From: Syntrophopropionicum propionicicum_A
Lineage (GTDB): Bacteria; Bacillota; Desulfotomaculia; Desulfotomaculales; Pelotomaculaceae
Direction of reading: 5' to 3'
Assembly: GCF_048984525.1 (NCBI RefSeq)
Contig: NZ_JBMGJC010000012.1
Coordinates: forward strand, 1-64,000
Length of the DNA: 64,000 nt
Shown: positions 16,992 to 25,383 of the stretch, one piece after another
Position numbering within the stretch: the first letter of the stretch is position 1
Layout of the letters: every line of letters begins with the position of its first letter
Position numbers and translations under genes: made by a program
Notes under the pieces: generated by a model
The model's database searches: none
What the model saw: only the letters and a program-made list of their open reading frames with translations
Told to the model about the DNA's origin: nothing

Positions 16992-17020
16992 TTGACAGGT
17001 TATTGTTAATATTAGATAAT
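16992..17020 (+). promoter_or_regulatory. SigA promoter of the universal stress gene
   Basis: TTGACA, 17-bp spacer, GATAAT; about 30 nt from the predicted start of transcription to the ATG. Confidence 0.8.
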
Positions 17021-17057
17021 CTTTTAAATAAACCTTACTTAACAGGAGGTTTTTGTT

Positions 17058-17498
17058 ATGGAATATAAACTCCTTTTGGCATCTGACGGTTCAGATAACG
17101 CAGTGAGGGCTGCCGAGTTCACCGTAGAACTCCTTGCTGCCGCCCCCGACATCAAGGTAACTGTTTTGGCAGTGAACGATATAATAGAGAAAATGAAATA
17201 CTATTCACCCCTGCGTTCACCGGTTGTGCTTGAGGAAGTGGAAATATTTTTTAGGGAAAAAACTGATGAAGCCCTGGAAACAACCATGGAGGTCTTTAAA
17301 AAGCACGGTGTTAAAGTCAACGGGGTGGCCAAGTTGGGAAACCCTGCCCGGGTAATTGTAGATTACGCCCGTGACGAGGGCGTTAACCATATCGTGATAG
17401 GCAGCAGGGGGTTGGGCAGCCTCAAGGGTATCGTCCTGGGCAGCGTGAGTTCCAAGGTTATACAGCTGGCAAGCTGCCCGGTCACGGTAGTGAAATAA
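17058..17498 (+). CDS. Universal stress protein, UspA family
   Basis: 146 residues of Rossmann-like Usp fold. It has the ATP-binding signature GSRGLGSLKGIVLGSVSSKVIQLASCPVTVV at the C-terminus and LLASDGSDNAVRAAEF at the N-terminus. Members bind ATP and rise in stress or growth arrest; the partner is unknown. AGGAGG lies 9 nt upstream of the ATG and it has its own promoter. A 64-bp palindrome begins at the last base of the stop codon. Confidence 0.93.
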   Translation: MEYKLLLASDGSDNAVRAAEFTVELLAAAPDIKVTVLAVNDIIEKMKYYSPLRSPVVLEEVEIFFREKTDEALETTMEVFKKHGVKVNGVAKLGNPARVIVDYARDEGVNHIVIGSRGLGSLKGIVLGSVSSKVIQLASCPVTVVK

Positions 17499-17563
17499 AT
17501 CGTGTCAAGAGAACCGTCCCCTTGACACGTTCGTGTCAAGGGGACGGTTCTCTTGACACGATT
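17498..17563. repeat. Near-perfect 66-bp palindrome, two GAACCGTCCCC units head to head
   Basis: Two 32-bp arms, exact complements, are separated by TT. Each arm is one repeat unit: CGTGTCAAG, core AGAACCGTCCC, CTTGACACG. It sits between the convergent Usp and BFN genes and could end both transcripts, though it has no proper T-run. Confidence 0.85.
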
Positions 17564-17577
17564 TTGCGAAACAATTA

Positions 17578-18057
17578 TCAGTGAAGAGATTTCTTGGTAT
17601 CATTGGGGCGGCTGTTTTCCAGGAGTTCCTTTAACTCCTGGTGCTGTTCTTCATTAATCAGGTCTTTAATGTCCAGTGACCCCTCGGCAACTTTATCACT
17701 GAGGTAGATCGGGGTCTGCGTGCGAAGCGCCAGCGCAATGGCGTCACTGGGCCGGGAATCGACGACCAGTTCCTTGTCCTGGTGCCACATGTGCAGCTCT
17801 GCAAAATAAGTCCCTTCTATGACATCGTTGATCACAACCATGCTCAACCGGGCTTCCAGCAGGCCGCAGACATTTTTGAACAGGTCATGGGTGAGGGGCC
17901 GCTCAAGGATAACCCCCTGCAGGGCAACCCCAATGGCATGGGCTTCAAAGGGGCCAACCCAGATCGGCAGAGCCTTCAGTTCATCCTCGTCTATCAACAA
18001 TATAACAGGGTTCATCATGATATCGTATGCGATCTCTTTTACTTTAACGGGAATCAT
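17578..18057 (-). CDS. Bifunctional nuclease (BFN/DUF151) domain protein
   Basis: 159 residues. The BFN core is clear: LPIWVGPFEAHAIG.AL.G....RPLTHDL, then V.I..V.EGTYFA.L, and the hallmark SRPSDAIALALR. Family members have been reported to have DNase and RNase activity; the role in clostridia is unclear. GGTGAG lies 7 nt before the ATG. It converges with the Usp gene. Confidence 0.88.
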   Translation of the reverse strand: MIPVKVKEIAYDIMMNPVILLIDEDELKALPIWVGPFEAHAIGVALQGVILERPLTHDLFKNVCGLLEARLSMVVINDVIEGTYFAELHMWHQDKELVVDSRPSDAIALALRTQTPIYLSDKVAEGSLDIKDLINEEQHQELKELLENSRPNDTKKSLH

Positions 18058-18113
18058 TATGTTCTCACCTTCTATACATATTTAGGCGCAAGATTTATCA
18101 AGAGGTGTAAAAT

Positions 18114-18320
18114 TTGGACTTAACCTGGCTTTTTCTTTTGTTGTGCCCTTATATGCTTTTATATTTTTATTTATTTGACATTACCAACTGGTCTGACCGG
18201 AAGATAAACTATTTGTGGCTTTTGGGACTAGCTATTATCCTTACCGGTTGGTTAGTTGTTAATTATTATATCCCCGACCCTTCGCCTTTCCCCGCGCTGT
18301 TTAAAGTCGCCACAGGATAA
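18114..18320 (+). CDS. Small two-helix membrane protein, unknown
   Basis: 68 residues from a TTG that has GAGGTG 6 nt upstream. Two strongly hydrophobic stretches (about 4-21 and 33-52) with a polar SDRK between. I do not recognise a family. It is divergent from the BFN gene and followed by a terminator 150 bp downstream. The ribosome site is the main evidence that it is expressed. Confidence 0.55.
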   Translation: MDLTWLFLLLCPYMLLYFYLFDITNWSDRKINYLWLLGLAIILTGWLVVNYYIPDPSPFPALFKVATG

Positions 18321-18464
18321 AATTGAGTCCGGGAACTTGTTAGAATCATTTTACCACAAGAAGAACAGGGCTGGAAAGGTAATAAAAAGTTGGCTTCAAG
18401 CTTCCAATAGCAGGAAAAGATAGTGGGGGGAACGAAAAGTCCACCCAAAATGAGCAGATCACCA

Positions 18465-18492
18465 GCCGGAAAAAATTTCCGGCACTTTTTTT
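18465..18492 (+). terminator. Rho-independent terminator
   Basis: GCCGGAAA and TTTCCGGC form an 8-bp stem followed by AC and seven T residues. The rest of 18321-18563 shows no gene. Confidence 0.75.
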
Positions 18493-18563
18493 AAAAAATA
18501 CTTATTAATAACTAAATAAATGACCATACTATCAGTAAAGCTTGCAATGAGGAGGTAGTATAG

Positions 18564-18833
18564 ATGACTGCTACACTGGTTGAATATTTCGCAGGGGTGC
18601 AGCACCGCCTTCCCGATGAAGCGGAAAGGGTGCTCAGAGCTCTGGAAGATTACGGCCCTATGAACAAGGAGGAGCTGTCCCTGACCGCCAAGGTTAAAAG
18701 AGCAGTTCTTGATCATGTTGTCATGCAGCTTTATGCCCTCGGCCTGGTTGACGTAGCCACAGAGGGAAAAAGCAAGATGTGCAGCCTGACAAGCCTGGGC
18801 TGGGATTTCCTGGGGATCAGTAAAGCCGGTTAA
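18564..18833 (+). CDS. Small winged-helix-like protein
   Basis: 89 residues with an ideal GAGGAGG site. The pattern of helices (DEAERVLRALEDYGPMNKEELSLTAKVKRAVLDHVVMQLYALGLVDVATEGKSKMCSLTSLGWDFL) looks like a compact winged helix: a helix-turn-helix, then a beta wing. It could be a transcription regulator or a protein-interaction module. No family named. A bidirectional hairpin overlaps the stop. Confidence 0.7.
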   Translation: MTATLVEYFAGVQHRLPDEAERVLRALEDYGPMNKEELSLTAKVKRAVLDHVVMQLYALGLVDVATEGKSKMCSLTSLGWDFLGISKAG

Positions 18834-18850
18834 TCATAACCGGCTTTATT
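18822..18850 (+). terminator. Terminator overlapping the stop codon
   Basis: AAAGCCGGTT pairs with AACCGGCTTT (10 bp) and is followed by ATTAT. Confidence 0.75.
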
Positions 18851-18866
18851 ATCTTTATATATCATA

Positions 18867-18895
18867 TTGAACGATTGGGTAATTAATGCTAAAAT
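18867..18895 (+). promoter_or_regulatory. SigA promoter of the lipoprotein gene
   Basis: TTGAAC, 17-bp spacer, TAAAAT. The predicted transcription start is near 18902, only a few bases before the ATG at 18906 and about 13 nt before an AAGGAGG site, which favours a later start codon. Confidence 0.7.
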
Positions 18896-18905
18896 TTGAG
18901 CATAT

Positions 18906-19658
18906 ATGAATTTTAAGGAGGAATGGATCACGAAAAAGTGGATAGCTTTATCAGTTTTGCTGGCGGTTATTTTGTCCGGCGCGATCCTGGCCGGCTGCGG
19001 CGGCGACAAGAGTACCGGCGGCCAGCAAGCCAACCAGTCGCAGCAAACTGCCAAAACGGAATCAATTACAGACATCTTTGCCAAAGGTGAAAAAATTGAC
19101 GGCATGTCTTATGATTATTCCGTAACTGCAAGTGACATGTCGATGAACGGCAAGGTCTGGATGCAGGGCAAAAAGATGAAGACCGAGAGCACTATGGGCG
19201 GAGAAAATGTTGTTTCGTTTTTCGATGGTGACACCAACACTGTGATCATCTACAACCCGGCTGAAAAAACTGCTATGAAGATGTCTGCCGGCCAGGCTGA
19301 AGAACAAAACGCAATATCCGATACTCCGGTAGACTACACCAGCGGTATAGATAAAACCAGCATCAAGGAACTGGAAACCGTAGTCTATGAAGGGGTAAAG
19401 TGCAGGGTTGTCGAAGTCACTGAAAAGGACAGCAAGACAGTGACGAAAATGTGGCTCCGTGAAGACTACGGCATTCCAATGCGCATAGAGTCAACCGATC
19501 CGACCGGCGGAAAATTCGTGATGGAGTATAAGAATATGAAAATCGGTTCGATAGCGGCCGATGTATTCCAGCTCCCGGCCGGGGTCCAGGTAACAGACAT
19601 GAGCGAAATGATGAAGCAGATGCAGCAGTTACCCGGCATGCCGGGCGGCCAGCAGTAG
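18906..19658 (+). CDS. Lipoprotein, LolA/LppX-like
   Basis: About 250 residues. A type II signal peptide ends in the lipobox LAGC, so it should be a lipid-anchored outer-face protein. The mature part has a Ser/Gln/Thr linker, then a mostly beta region (DYSVTASDMSMNGKVWMQGKKMKTES...NTVIIYNPAEKTAM...MWLRED.GIPMRIES) resembling lipoproteins that bind lipid, such as LolA-like DUF4412 proteins. The ATG at 18906 puts acidic residues in the n-region and lies before the ideal AAGGAGG; with the ATC at 18927 as start the signal would begin (M)TKKWIALS. Start therefore uncertain. Ends in a terminator. Confidence 0.82.
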   Translation: MNFKEEWITKKWIALSVLLAVILSGAILAGCGGDKSTGGQQANQSQQTAKTESITDIFAKGEKIDGMSYDYSVTASDMSMNGKVWMQGKKMKTESTMGGENVVSFFDGDTNTVIIYNPAEKTAMKMSAGQAEEQNAISDTPVDYTSGIDKTSIKELETVVYEGVKCRVVEVTEKDSKTVTKMWLREDYGIPMRIESTDPTGGKFVMEYKNMKIGSIAADVFQLPAGVQVTDMSEMMKQMQQLPGMPGGQQ

Positions 19659-19666
19659 CTCAGGAG

Positions 19667-19698
19667 AAAAAACCGGTGCGACAGCGCCGGTTTTTTTA
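19667..19698 (+). terminator. Terminator of the lipoprotein gene
   Basis: AAAACCGGTGC pairs with GCGCCGGTTTT around GACA and is followed by further T residues. Confidence 0.85.
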
Positions 19699-19789
19699 CG
19701 TGGTATGCCAGGATTCGCACCTGTCCCAAAACGTGTCGGGGGGAGGGTTCTCCCCCGTACGTCCCCTGTTTCTATTTATTTGTACCAAG

Positions 19790-19818
19790 TTGCCAAACAT
19801 TATGACCTCGATTATAAT
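19790..19818 (+). promoter_or_regulatory. SigA promoter of recJ
   Basis: TTGCCA, 17-bp spacer, TATAAT. Predicted transcription start near 19825. Confidence 0.75.
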
Positions 19819-19828
19819 TTTATTATCT

Positions 19829-22528
19829 ATGAAAAGTTTTCCGGAATTAACTCAAAAAATGTGGAAAGTAAAGCCGCCCGCTCCCGCCCTCAGCCGTATT
19901 TTCGCCCGCAAACTGGGCGTTTCGCCTATTATCGCCCAAATACTGATTAACAGGGGTATCCATACCATCGAACAGGGACGCGGCTTCCTGGGCGGCGAAC
20001 TGGACCAAATGCATAAGCCGCTGCTCTTTAAAGACATGGGCAAAGCGGTGGCGAGGATTTTAAAGGCAGTCCGGACTGGAGAAAGAATCCTGGTTTACGG
20101 GGATTACGACGCGGACGGCGTGACCGCCGCGGCCCTGCTGTCTAAAGTATTACAACGCCTGGGCGCGGACGCCGCCAGCTATGTCCCCAACCGTTTGGTT
20201 GAAGGATACGGGCTGGACCTTGCTGTCCTGCAAAAAGAACTGGACAAAGGGACCAGCCTGGTCATTACAGTGGACTGCGGCATCAGCGACCTGGCGGAAA
20301 TTCGCTGGGCGCAGGAAAACAGCATTGACCTGATCGTAACGGACCACCATGAGCCGCCGGAAGAAATACCCCCGGCTTTTGCCGTGATCAACCCTAAATG
20401 CGTTGATAGCGGGTATCCTTTTAAAGAGCTGGCCGGAGCAGGCGTCGCCCTGAAACTGGGGCAGGCGCTGCTGGAGGCCGCCGGCCAGGGCAGCGAGGCG
20501 TGGCGGGATTACCTTGACCTGGCCTGTTTGGGGACCATTGCGGACATCGTCCCTATCCAGGGGGAAAACAGGATATTGGTCAAACACGGGCTGCCCGCGC
20601 TGGCAGGAGCCGGCTGTCCGGGCATTCAGGCTTTAATTGAGACAAGCGGTATAAAGGACAAAGACATCGGCACGCGGGAGGTGGCCTTCGGCCTTGCTCC
20701 GAGGTTGAACGCGGCAGGCAGGACCGGCGCCCCGGAACTTGCCCTGCAGCTCCTGCTTACAGATAATTACGGCGAAGCAGTGGAGTTGGCCGGCCGGTTA
20801 AACAGGGCCAACCAGGAGAGGCAGAGGATTGAGTCCGCCGTCCTGGAAGAAGCCCTGGGCATGCTGGACAGAGACGAGGGAAAGAAGGAATCCTCCGTAC
20901 TTGCACTGGCTTCGGAAAACTGGCACCCCGGTGTAATCGGCATCGTCGCCTCGCGCTTGACGGACCGCTTCTACAAGCCGGCCCTTTTAATTTCTATCGA
21001 GGGCGATGAGGGGCGGGGATCAGCCAGGAGCATACCGGGATTCAATATCCACAAGGCGCTGGCCCACTGCCAGGACCTTCTGCTGGATTACGGCGGGCAT
21101 GCCCTGGCGGCGGGGTTTACCATTAAAAAAACCAATATAGAAATATTTTTCAGGAAATTAGAGGCATATGCCCGGGAAGCAACGAGCGGGGAAAAGCTGT
21201 TGCCGCTGCTGGAGATCGACGGGCTTGTAGATATTGAGCAGGTATCTGAGACTTTGATCAATGAGATCAACCTGCTCCGGCCTTTCGGGCACGCCAACCC
21301 TGACCCGCTGTTAGGCTGCCGGGGGGCCCGGCTTATAGAGAGCCGCGGTGTGGGAAAAGGTTCTGCCCACCTTAAAATGCGCCTGGGCGGCAGCAATAAG
21401 ATCCTTGACGGCATCGGGTTTAACCTGGGTGCTTACGCGGAAGTCCTCGCCACGGGAGAGGCGGTTGACCTGGCCTTTGTCCCTGACATCAATGAATACA
21501 ACGGCAGGCGCTCCGTACAGCTTGCTGTGAAGGACCTGGGCGCCCCGGCTGTTTTTGCCCCCGCGGAGGGGCGGGAAGATGACGGGGACTGCCTGGCGGG
21601 ATACTGTTATTCACCAGCCGGGGAGACGGATGACGAAAGAGACGACCTCTTTGTGCCGGAGTTTGTCTATAAAACCCTGCAAAAATTAGACAGCGGAGAG
21701 CACCAGGGGCTGGTGAAATGTCAAAGGCCTGCACATGACGTCCAGCTTATCGACTGCCGCGATGCAGGTGACCGCCCGCTCCGGCTGGCCGGGCTGGCCG
21801 CCGCGGGTGAACCGGCGCTGGTAATCACATCATGCGGTTACCAGAACGTCGAGCTGGCCCACCATATCGTGCTTTCCAACCCGTCCCTGCGGGGAAAAGT
21901 CGCGTTTTGCCATTACCACACCCCCGGGGAGATAAAAAATAAATTAGCATCGCTGTTTCAAGCCGGTGAGATCGATATACTGCTGACAACACCGGCCGCG
22001 GCCGTAACTGCCGGGCTGTGCGCCGAAAAAGTGCTGCTTTACCACCTGCCGTATTGTTTGGAATCTGTTCATCATACATATAACTGCGTCAGCCCGGGAG
22101 GAAGGCTGTACCTTTTGTACGGGGCCGGCGATCTTCAGGATAACCTTGACGGGCTCGAGTCCCTGGCGCCTGGCAGGGAATACATGGCATACCTGTACCG
22201 GATGCTCCGCCGGGAGGGAAAACAGGGCGCCGTGTTTAATATAGATATATTGGCGAAAGCGATGTCAGACGCCGGTTTTTACCATGCCGGCGCATGTACG
22301 CTTCAAATGGCCCTGAAAATATTTGTGGAATTAGAGCTGCTTACATGTCATAATGAAGGAAAGATTTTGAATATTCATTTTATGCCTCCGCCGGCACAAA
22401 AGAAAGACCTGTTTCAGGCTCAAACATATAAGGTGCTGACCCAGATAAAAAAGGATTCAATTCAGTTGATGAGGGATTTTTTAAGTGCACCCGTATATAA
22501 CCTGTTCAGCCAGGGTGTTTCATTTTAA
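19829..22528 (+). CDS. recJ: Single-stranded-DNA-specific exonuclease RecJ
   Basis: 899 residues from ATG 19829. DHH phosphoesterase motifs: YGDYDADG, VDCGI, TDHHEPP, and the DHHA1 part with GGHALAAGF. RecJ degrades single strands 5' to 3' in recombination and repair. About 320 C-terminal residues beyond the core (from about residue 570) resemble the extra C-terminal domain of Firmicute RecJ proteins. No Shine-Dalgarno site supports any start: 19829 lies only a few bases past the predicted transcription start and 19859 (MWKVKPP) is a good alternative. apt follows after 15 bp. Confidence 0.93.
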   Translation: MKSFPELTQKMWKVKPPAPALSRIFARKLGVSPIIAQILINRGIHTIEQGRGFLGGELDQMHKPLLFKDMGKAVARILKAVRTGERILVYGDYDADGVTAAALLSKVLQRLGADAASYVPNRLVEGYGLDLAVLQKELDKGTSLVITVDCGISDLAEIRWAQENSIDLIVTDHHEPPEEIPPAFAVINPKCVDSGYPFKELAGAGVALKLGQALLEAAGQGSEAWRDYLDLACLGTIADIVPIQGENRILVKHGLPALAGAGCPGIQALIETSGIKDKDIGTREVAFGLAPRLNAAGRTGAPELALQLLLTDNYGEAVELAGRLNRANQERQRIESAVLEEALGMLDRDEGKKESSVLALASENWHPGVIGIVASRLTDRFYKPALLISIEGDEGRGSARSIPGFNIHKALAHCQDLLLDYGGHALAAGFTIKKTNIEIFFRKLEAYAREATSGEKLLPLLEIDGLVDIEQVSETLINEINLLRPFGHANPDPLLGCRGARLIESRGVGKGSAHLKMRLGGSNKILDGIGFNLGAYAEVLATGEAVDLAFVPDINEYNGRRSVQLAVKDLGAPAVFAPAEGREDDGDCLAGYCYSPAGETDDERDDLFVPEFVYKTLQKLDSGEHQGLVKCQRPAHDVQLIDCRDAGDRPLRLAGLAAAGEPALVITSCGYQNVELAHHIVLSNPSLRGKVAFCHYHTPGEIKNKLASLFQAGEIDILLTTPAAAVTAGLCAEKVLLYHLPYCLESVHHTYNCVSPGGRLYLLYGAGDLQDNLDGLESLAPGREYMAYLYRMLRREGKQGAVFNIDILAKAMSDAGFYHAGACTLQMALKIFVELELLTCHNEGKILNIHFMPPPAQKKDLFQAQTYKVLTQIKKDSIQLMRDFLSAPVYNLFSQGVSF

Positions 22529-22543
22529 AGGGGGTTATAAAAT

Positions 22544-23059
22544 TTGGACCTGAAGAGCATAATCAGAGAGATCCCGGATTTCCCAAGGGAGGGCATAAAT
22601 TATAAAGATGTATCCACCCTGCTGCTTGACGGGAACGCATACCGGAAAGCGGTCCAGGAACTGGCGGCCCAGTGCATGCACAAGCAGGCCGAACTTATCG
22701 TGTGCCCAAAAGCGCGGGGCTTGATGATCGGCGCGCCCCTGGCTTACATCCTGGGCACCGGCCTGTTAACTCTCAGTCTGCCCAGCCAGCCGGAAGACAT
22801 TTTTACCTGGCACTATGACCTGGAATTCGGCGACAGGCCTGTTGAACTGGATCGCGGGATGATCAAGCCGGGGATGAAAGTACTGGTTGTGGATGAACTG
22901 ATCGCCACCGGGGGGACAGCCGCCAAGACAGTAAAGCTGATCGAGGACCTTGGCGCCGAAGTGGTGGGCACGGTATTCCTGGTGGAGTTGACCGGGCTTG
23001 GCGGACGGGTAAAAATACAGGACTATGATACAATATCGCTTGTTCAATATAATTATTAG
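22544..23059 (+). CDS. apt: Adenine phosphoribosyltransferase-like protein
   Basis: 171 residues of type I phosphoribosyltransferase fold. IREIPDFPREGINYKDVSTLL and the PRPP motif VLVVDELIATGGTA agree with APRT, which would make AMP from adenine. However the flexible-loop motif RKPGKLP is replaced by LSLPSQPED, and CVEARGF by CPKARGL. The order recJ-apt-rel-dtd is the normal apt site, so it is either a divergent APRT or a relative with a different base. TTG start behind AAAGGGGG. Confidence 0.8.
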   Translation: MDLKSIIREIPDFPREGINYKDVSTLLLDGNAYRKAVQELAAQCMHKQAELIVCPKARGLMIGAPLAYILGTGLLTLSLPSQPEDIFTWHYDLEFGDRPVELDRGMIKPGMKVLVVDELIATGGTAAKTVKLIEDLGAEVVGTVFLVELTGLGGRVKIQDYDTISLVQYNY

Positions 23060-23071
23060 GGAAATGATTAC

Positions 23072-25366
23072 ATGGAAAACTCAGTCCAGGTTTCCGCTTT
23101 AGAAACGTCCCCAGAGTTTGAACCGGTTAATCCCGCAGTCCGGGATCAACTGCCGGAACTAAACCTGGAAGCATCTCTGGAGGAACTGTTTCAGCTGATA
23201 AAAAGCTACAGCCCCAAAGCGGACTTTGCTGTAATTAAAGACGCGTATGACAATGCCGCAAGCGCCCACCGGGAACAAAAGCGTTTTTCCGGAGAGCCTT
23301 TTATTGTCCATCCCCTGGAAACGGCAAAGATACTGGCCGAGCTGGAGCTGGACCAGGAAACTATAGTTGCCGGCCTGCTGCACGATGTGGTCGAAGACAC
23401 GGGAATATCGCTGGAAGATATCAAAGAGCGGTTTGGCGGCGAAGTCGCCCTCCTTGTTGATGGAGTCACCAAGCTGAGCAGGATTGAGTTTAAGACAAAA
23501 GAAGAACAACAGGTGGAAAACCTGCGTAAAATGTTTCTGGCCATGGCCAAAGACATCCGGGTAATCCTGATCAAACTGGCCGACCGCCTCCATAACCTCA
23601 GGACACTCAAGTACCACCATGCCCCCAAGCAGGTGGAAATTGCGAACGAAACACTAGAGGTATTCGCCCCTCTCGCGCACCGCCTTGGGATTTATCGTAT
23701 AAAATGGGAACTGGAAGACCTCGCTTTCCGTTTCATAAATCCGGAAAAATATTTTGAACTGGTGGATAAGATCGCCAAGACGCGCGGCAAGCGGGAGGAA
23801 TATATTTGTTCGGTAATTTCAATTCTTACTGAAAAGCTCGAGGCCATGGGCATTGAGGCCGACATCCAGGGCCGCCCGAAACACCTCTACAGCATATTGG
23901 CAAAAATGCAGGAACAGCAGAAGGATATCAACGAAATCTACGACGTTACCGCCGTACGCTGCCTGGTGAACACGGTGCGTGACTGCTATGCCGCCCTGGG
24001 TATCGTGCACACCCTGTGGACCCCCATCCCGGGGCGGTTCAAGGATTTCGTGGCCATGCCCAAGTCCAACATGTACCAGTCCATCCACACCTCCGTGATC
24101 GGCCCCCAGGGCGAGCCTTTTGAGATCCAGATCAGGACCAGGGAAATGCACCGCACCGCCGAGTACGGGATCGCCGCCCACTGGCGTTATAAAGAAGGCG
24201 GCAAGGGTGACCGCGAGTTTGACAAGAAACTGGCCTGGCTGCGCCAGCTGCTGGAGTGGCAGCACGATCTCCGGGATGCGCGGGAGTTTATGGAGAGCCT
24301 GAAAATAGATCTCTTTGCCGATTCCGTTTTTGTCTTTTCGCCCAAGGGCGACGTGGTGGAGCTGCCGGCCGGCTCGGTGCCGCTGGACTTTGCCTACCGC
24401 ATCCATACCGACGTCGGCCACCGCTGTACCGGGGCCAAGGTCAACGGCAGGATTGTGCCGCTGGAATACAAGCTGAAAAACGGCGACATCCTGGTTATCA
24501 TGACCTCCAAAACCAGCGGGCCGAAGCGGGATTGGCTGAATATAGTTAAAACATCCCATGCCAAAACAAAGATCAGGCAGTGGTTCAAGAAAGAACAAAG
24601 GGACGAAAATATCCTCAAGGGAAAAGAAAGCCTCGAGCGCGAGATTAAAAAACAGGGGCTTGAAACAGACCTTATAAAAAGCGATAAGTTACTTGAGATT
24701 AGTAAAAAACTAAACATATTAAGCCTTGACGACCTGTACGCGATGATAGGCGACGGCCAGATAACAGCCGGCAACATCCTGGGCAAGATTAAAATGGAAG
24801 AAGCTAAAACAGAGAAGAAGGGCACGCTGGCCGAGGAAGTCCAGGCCCTGAAAACCGAGGTCAGGCCGTCCGCCGGGTGGGGTAAACCTACCCAGGGTAT
24901 ACGGGTCAAGGGGATTGACAACCTCCTGATCAGGCTTTCACACTGCTGCAACCCGGTGCCCGGAGATCCAATCGCCGGCTACATTACCCGCGGCAGGGGG
25001 GTGTCGATCCACCGGGCTGACTGCAGGAATATTGTTTCCTATCAGAATTTTGAAAGGGAGCGCATGGTTGAGGTGGCCTGGGACAAGGAATTTACAGAGC
25101 CGTTTCAGGTTAAGCTGGAGGCAAACGGCCTGGACCGGGCCGGTTTTTTAAGCGACGTGATGGCTGTCCTGGTGGAAATGAAAATCAGCGCCAACTGGGT
25201 TACCGCCAGGGGCAAGAAAGACGGGGGCGCGGTAATCGAAATGGTGCTGGAAATGAAAGGGTTGGAGCAGTTAGAACATATTATGAATAAAATAAGGCGG
25301 GTCAAGGACGTCTATGACGTCAGGCGGGTCAGCTTCGGCGGCCAGCCTGCTAGCCCGCTCAACTGA
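23072..25366 (+). CDS. relA: Bifunctional (p)ppGpp synthetase/hydrolase Rel
   Basis: 764 residues in the long RSH layout. HD hydrolase (HPLETAKILAEL, GLLHDVVEDT), synthetase (YDVTAVRCLVNTVRDCY, GRFKDFVAMPKSNMYQSIHT), TGS (VFVFSPKGDVVELPAGSVPLDFAYRIH), a conserved Cys-His zinc-like region (SHCCNPVPGD) and a C-terminal ACT domain. It makes and removes the stringent alarmone in response to uncharged tRNA on the ribosome. Both catalytic motif sets look intact, so both activities are expected. Confidence 0.96.
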   Translation: MENSVQVSALETSPEFEPVNPAVRDQLPELNLEASLEELFQLIKSYSPKADFAVIKDAYDNAASAHREQKRFSGEPFIVHPLETAKILAELELDQETIVAGLLHDVVEDTGISLEDIKERFGGEVALLVDGVTKLSRIEFKTKEEQQVENLRKMFLAMAKDIRVILIKLADRLHNLRTLKYHHAPKQVEIANETLEVFAPLAHRLGIYRIKWELEDLAFRFINPEKYFELVDKIAKTRGKREEYICSVISILTEKLEAMGIEADIQGRPKHLYSILAKMQEQQKDINEIYDVTAVRCLVNTVRDCYAALGIVHTLWTPIPGRFKDFVAMPKSNMYQSIHTSVIGPQGEPFEIQIRTREMHRTAEYGIAAHWRYKEGGKGDREFDKKLAWLRQLLEWQHDLRDAREFMESLKIDLFADSVFVFSPKGDVVELPAGSVPLDFAYRIHTDVGHRCTGAKVNGRIVPLEYKLKNGDILVIMTSKTSGPKRDWLNIVKTSHAKTKIRQWFKKEQRDENILKGKESLEREIKKQGLETDLIKSDKLLEISKKLNILSLDDLYAMIGDGQITAGNILGKIKMEEAKTEKKGTLAEEVQALKTEVRPSAGWGKPTQGIRVKGIDNLLIRLSHCCNPVPGDPIAGYITRGRGVSIHRADCRNIVSYQNFERERMVEVAWDKEFTEPFQVKLEANGLDRAGFLSDVMAVLVEMKISANWVTARGKKDGGAVIEMVLEMKGLEQLEHIMNKIRRVKDVYDVRRVSFGGQPASPLN

Positions 25367-25383
25367 CCGGAGGTGAGCGGTAT

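Noticed and set aside
17498..17563. Promoters inside the repeat family (CTTGACACG holds a TTGACA box)
   Set aside because: No matching -10 at 16-18 bp is found, and the box is part of the palindrome arm in every copy.
24394..24951. 185-codon minus-strand ORF inside rel, and other long antisense frames in high-GC genes
   Set aside because: They are codon-bias shadows of well-conserved genes and have no start signals or known domains.
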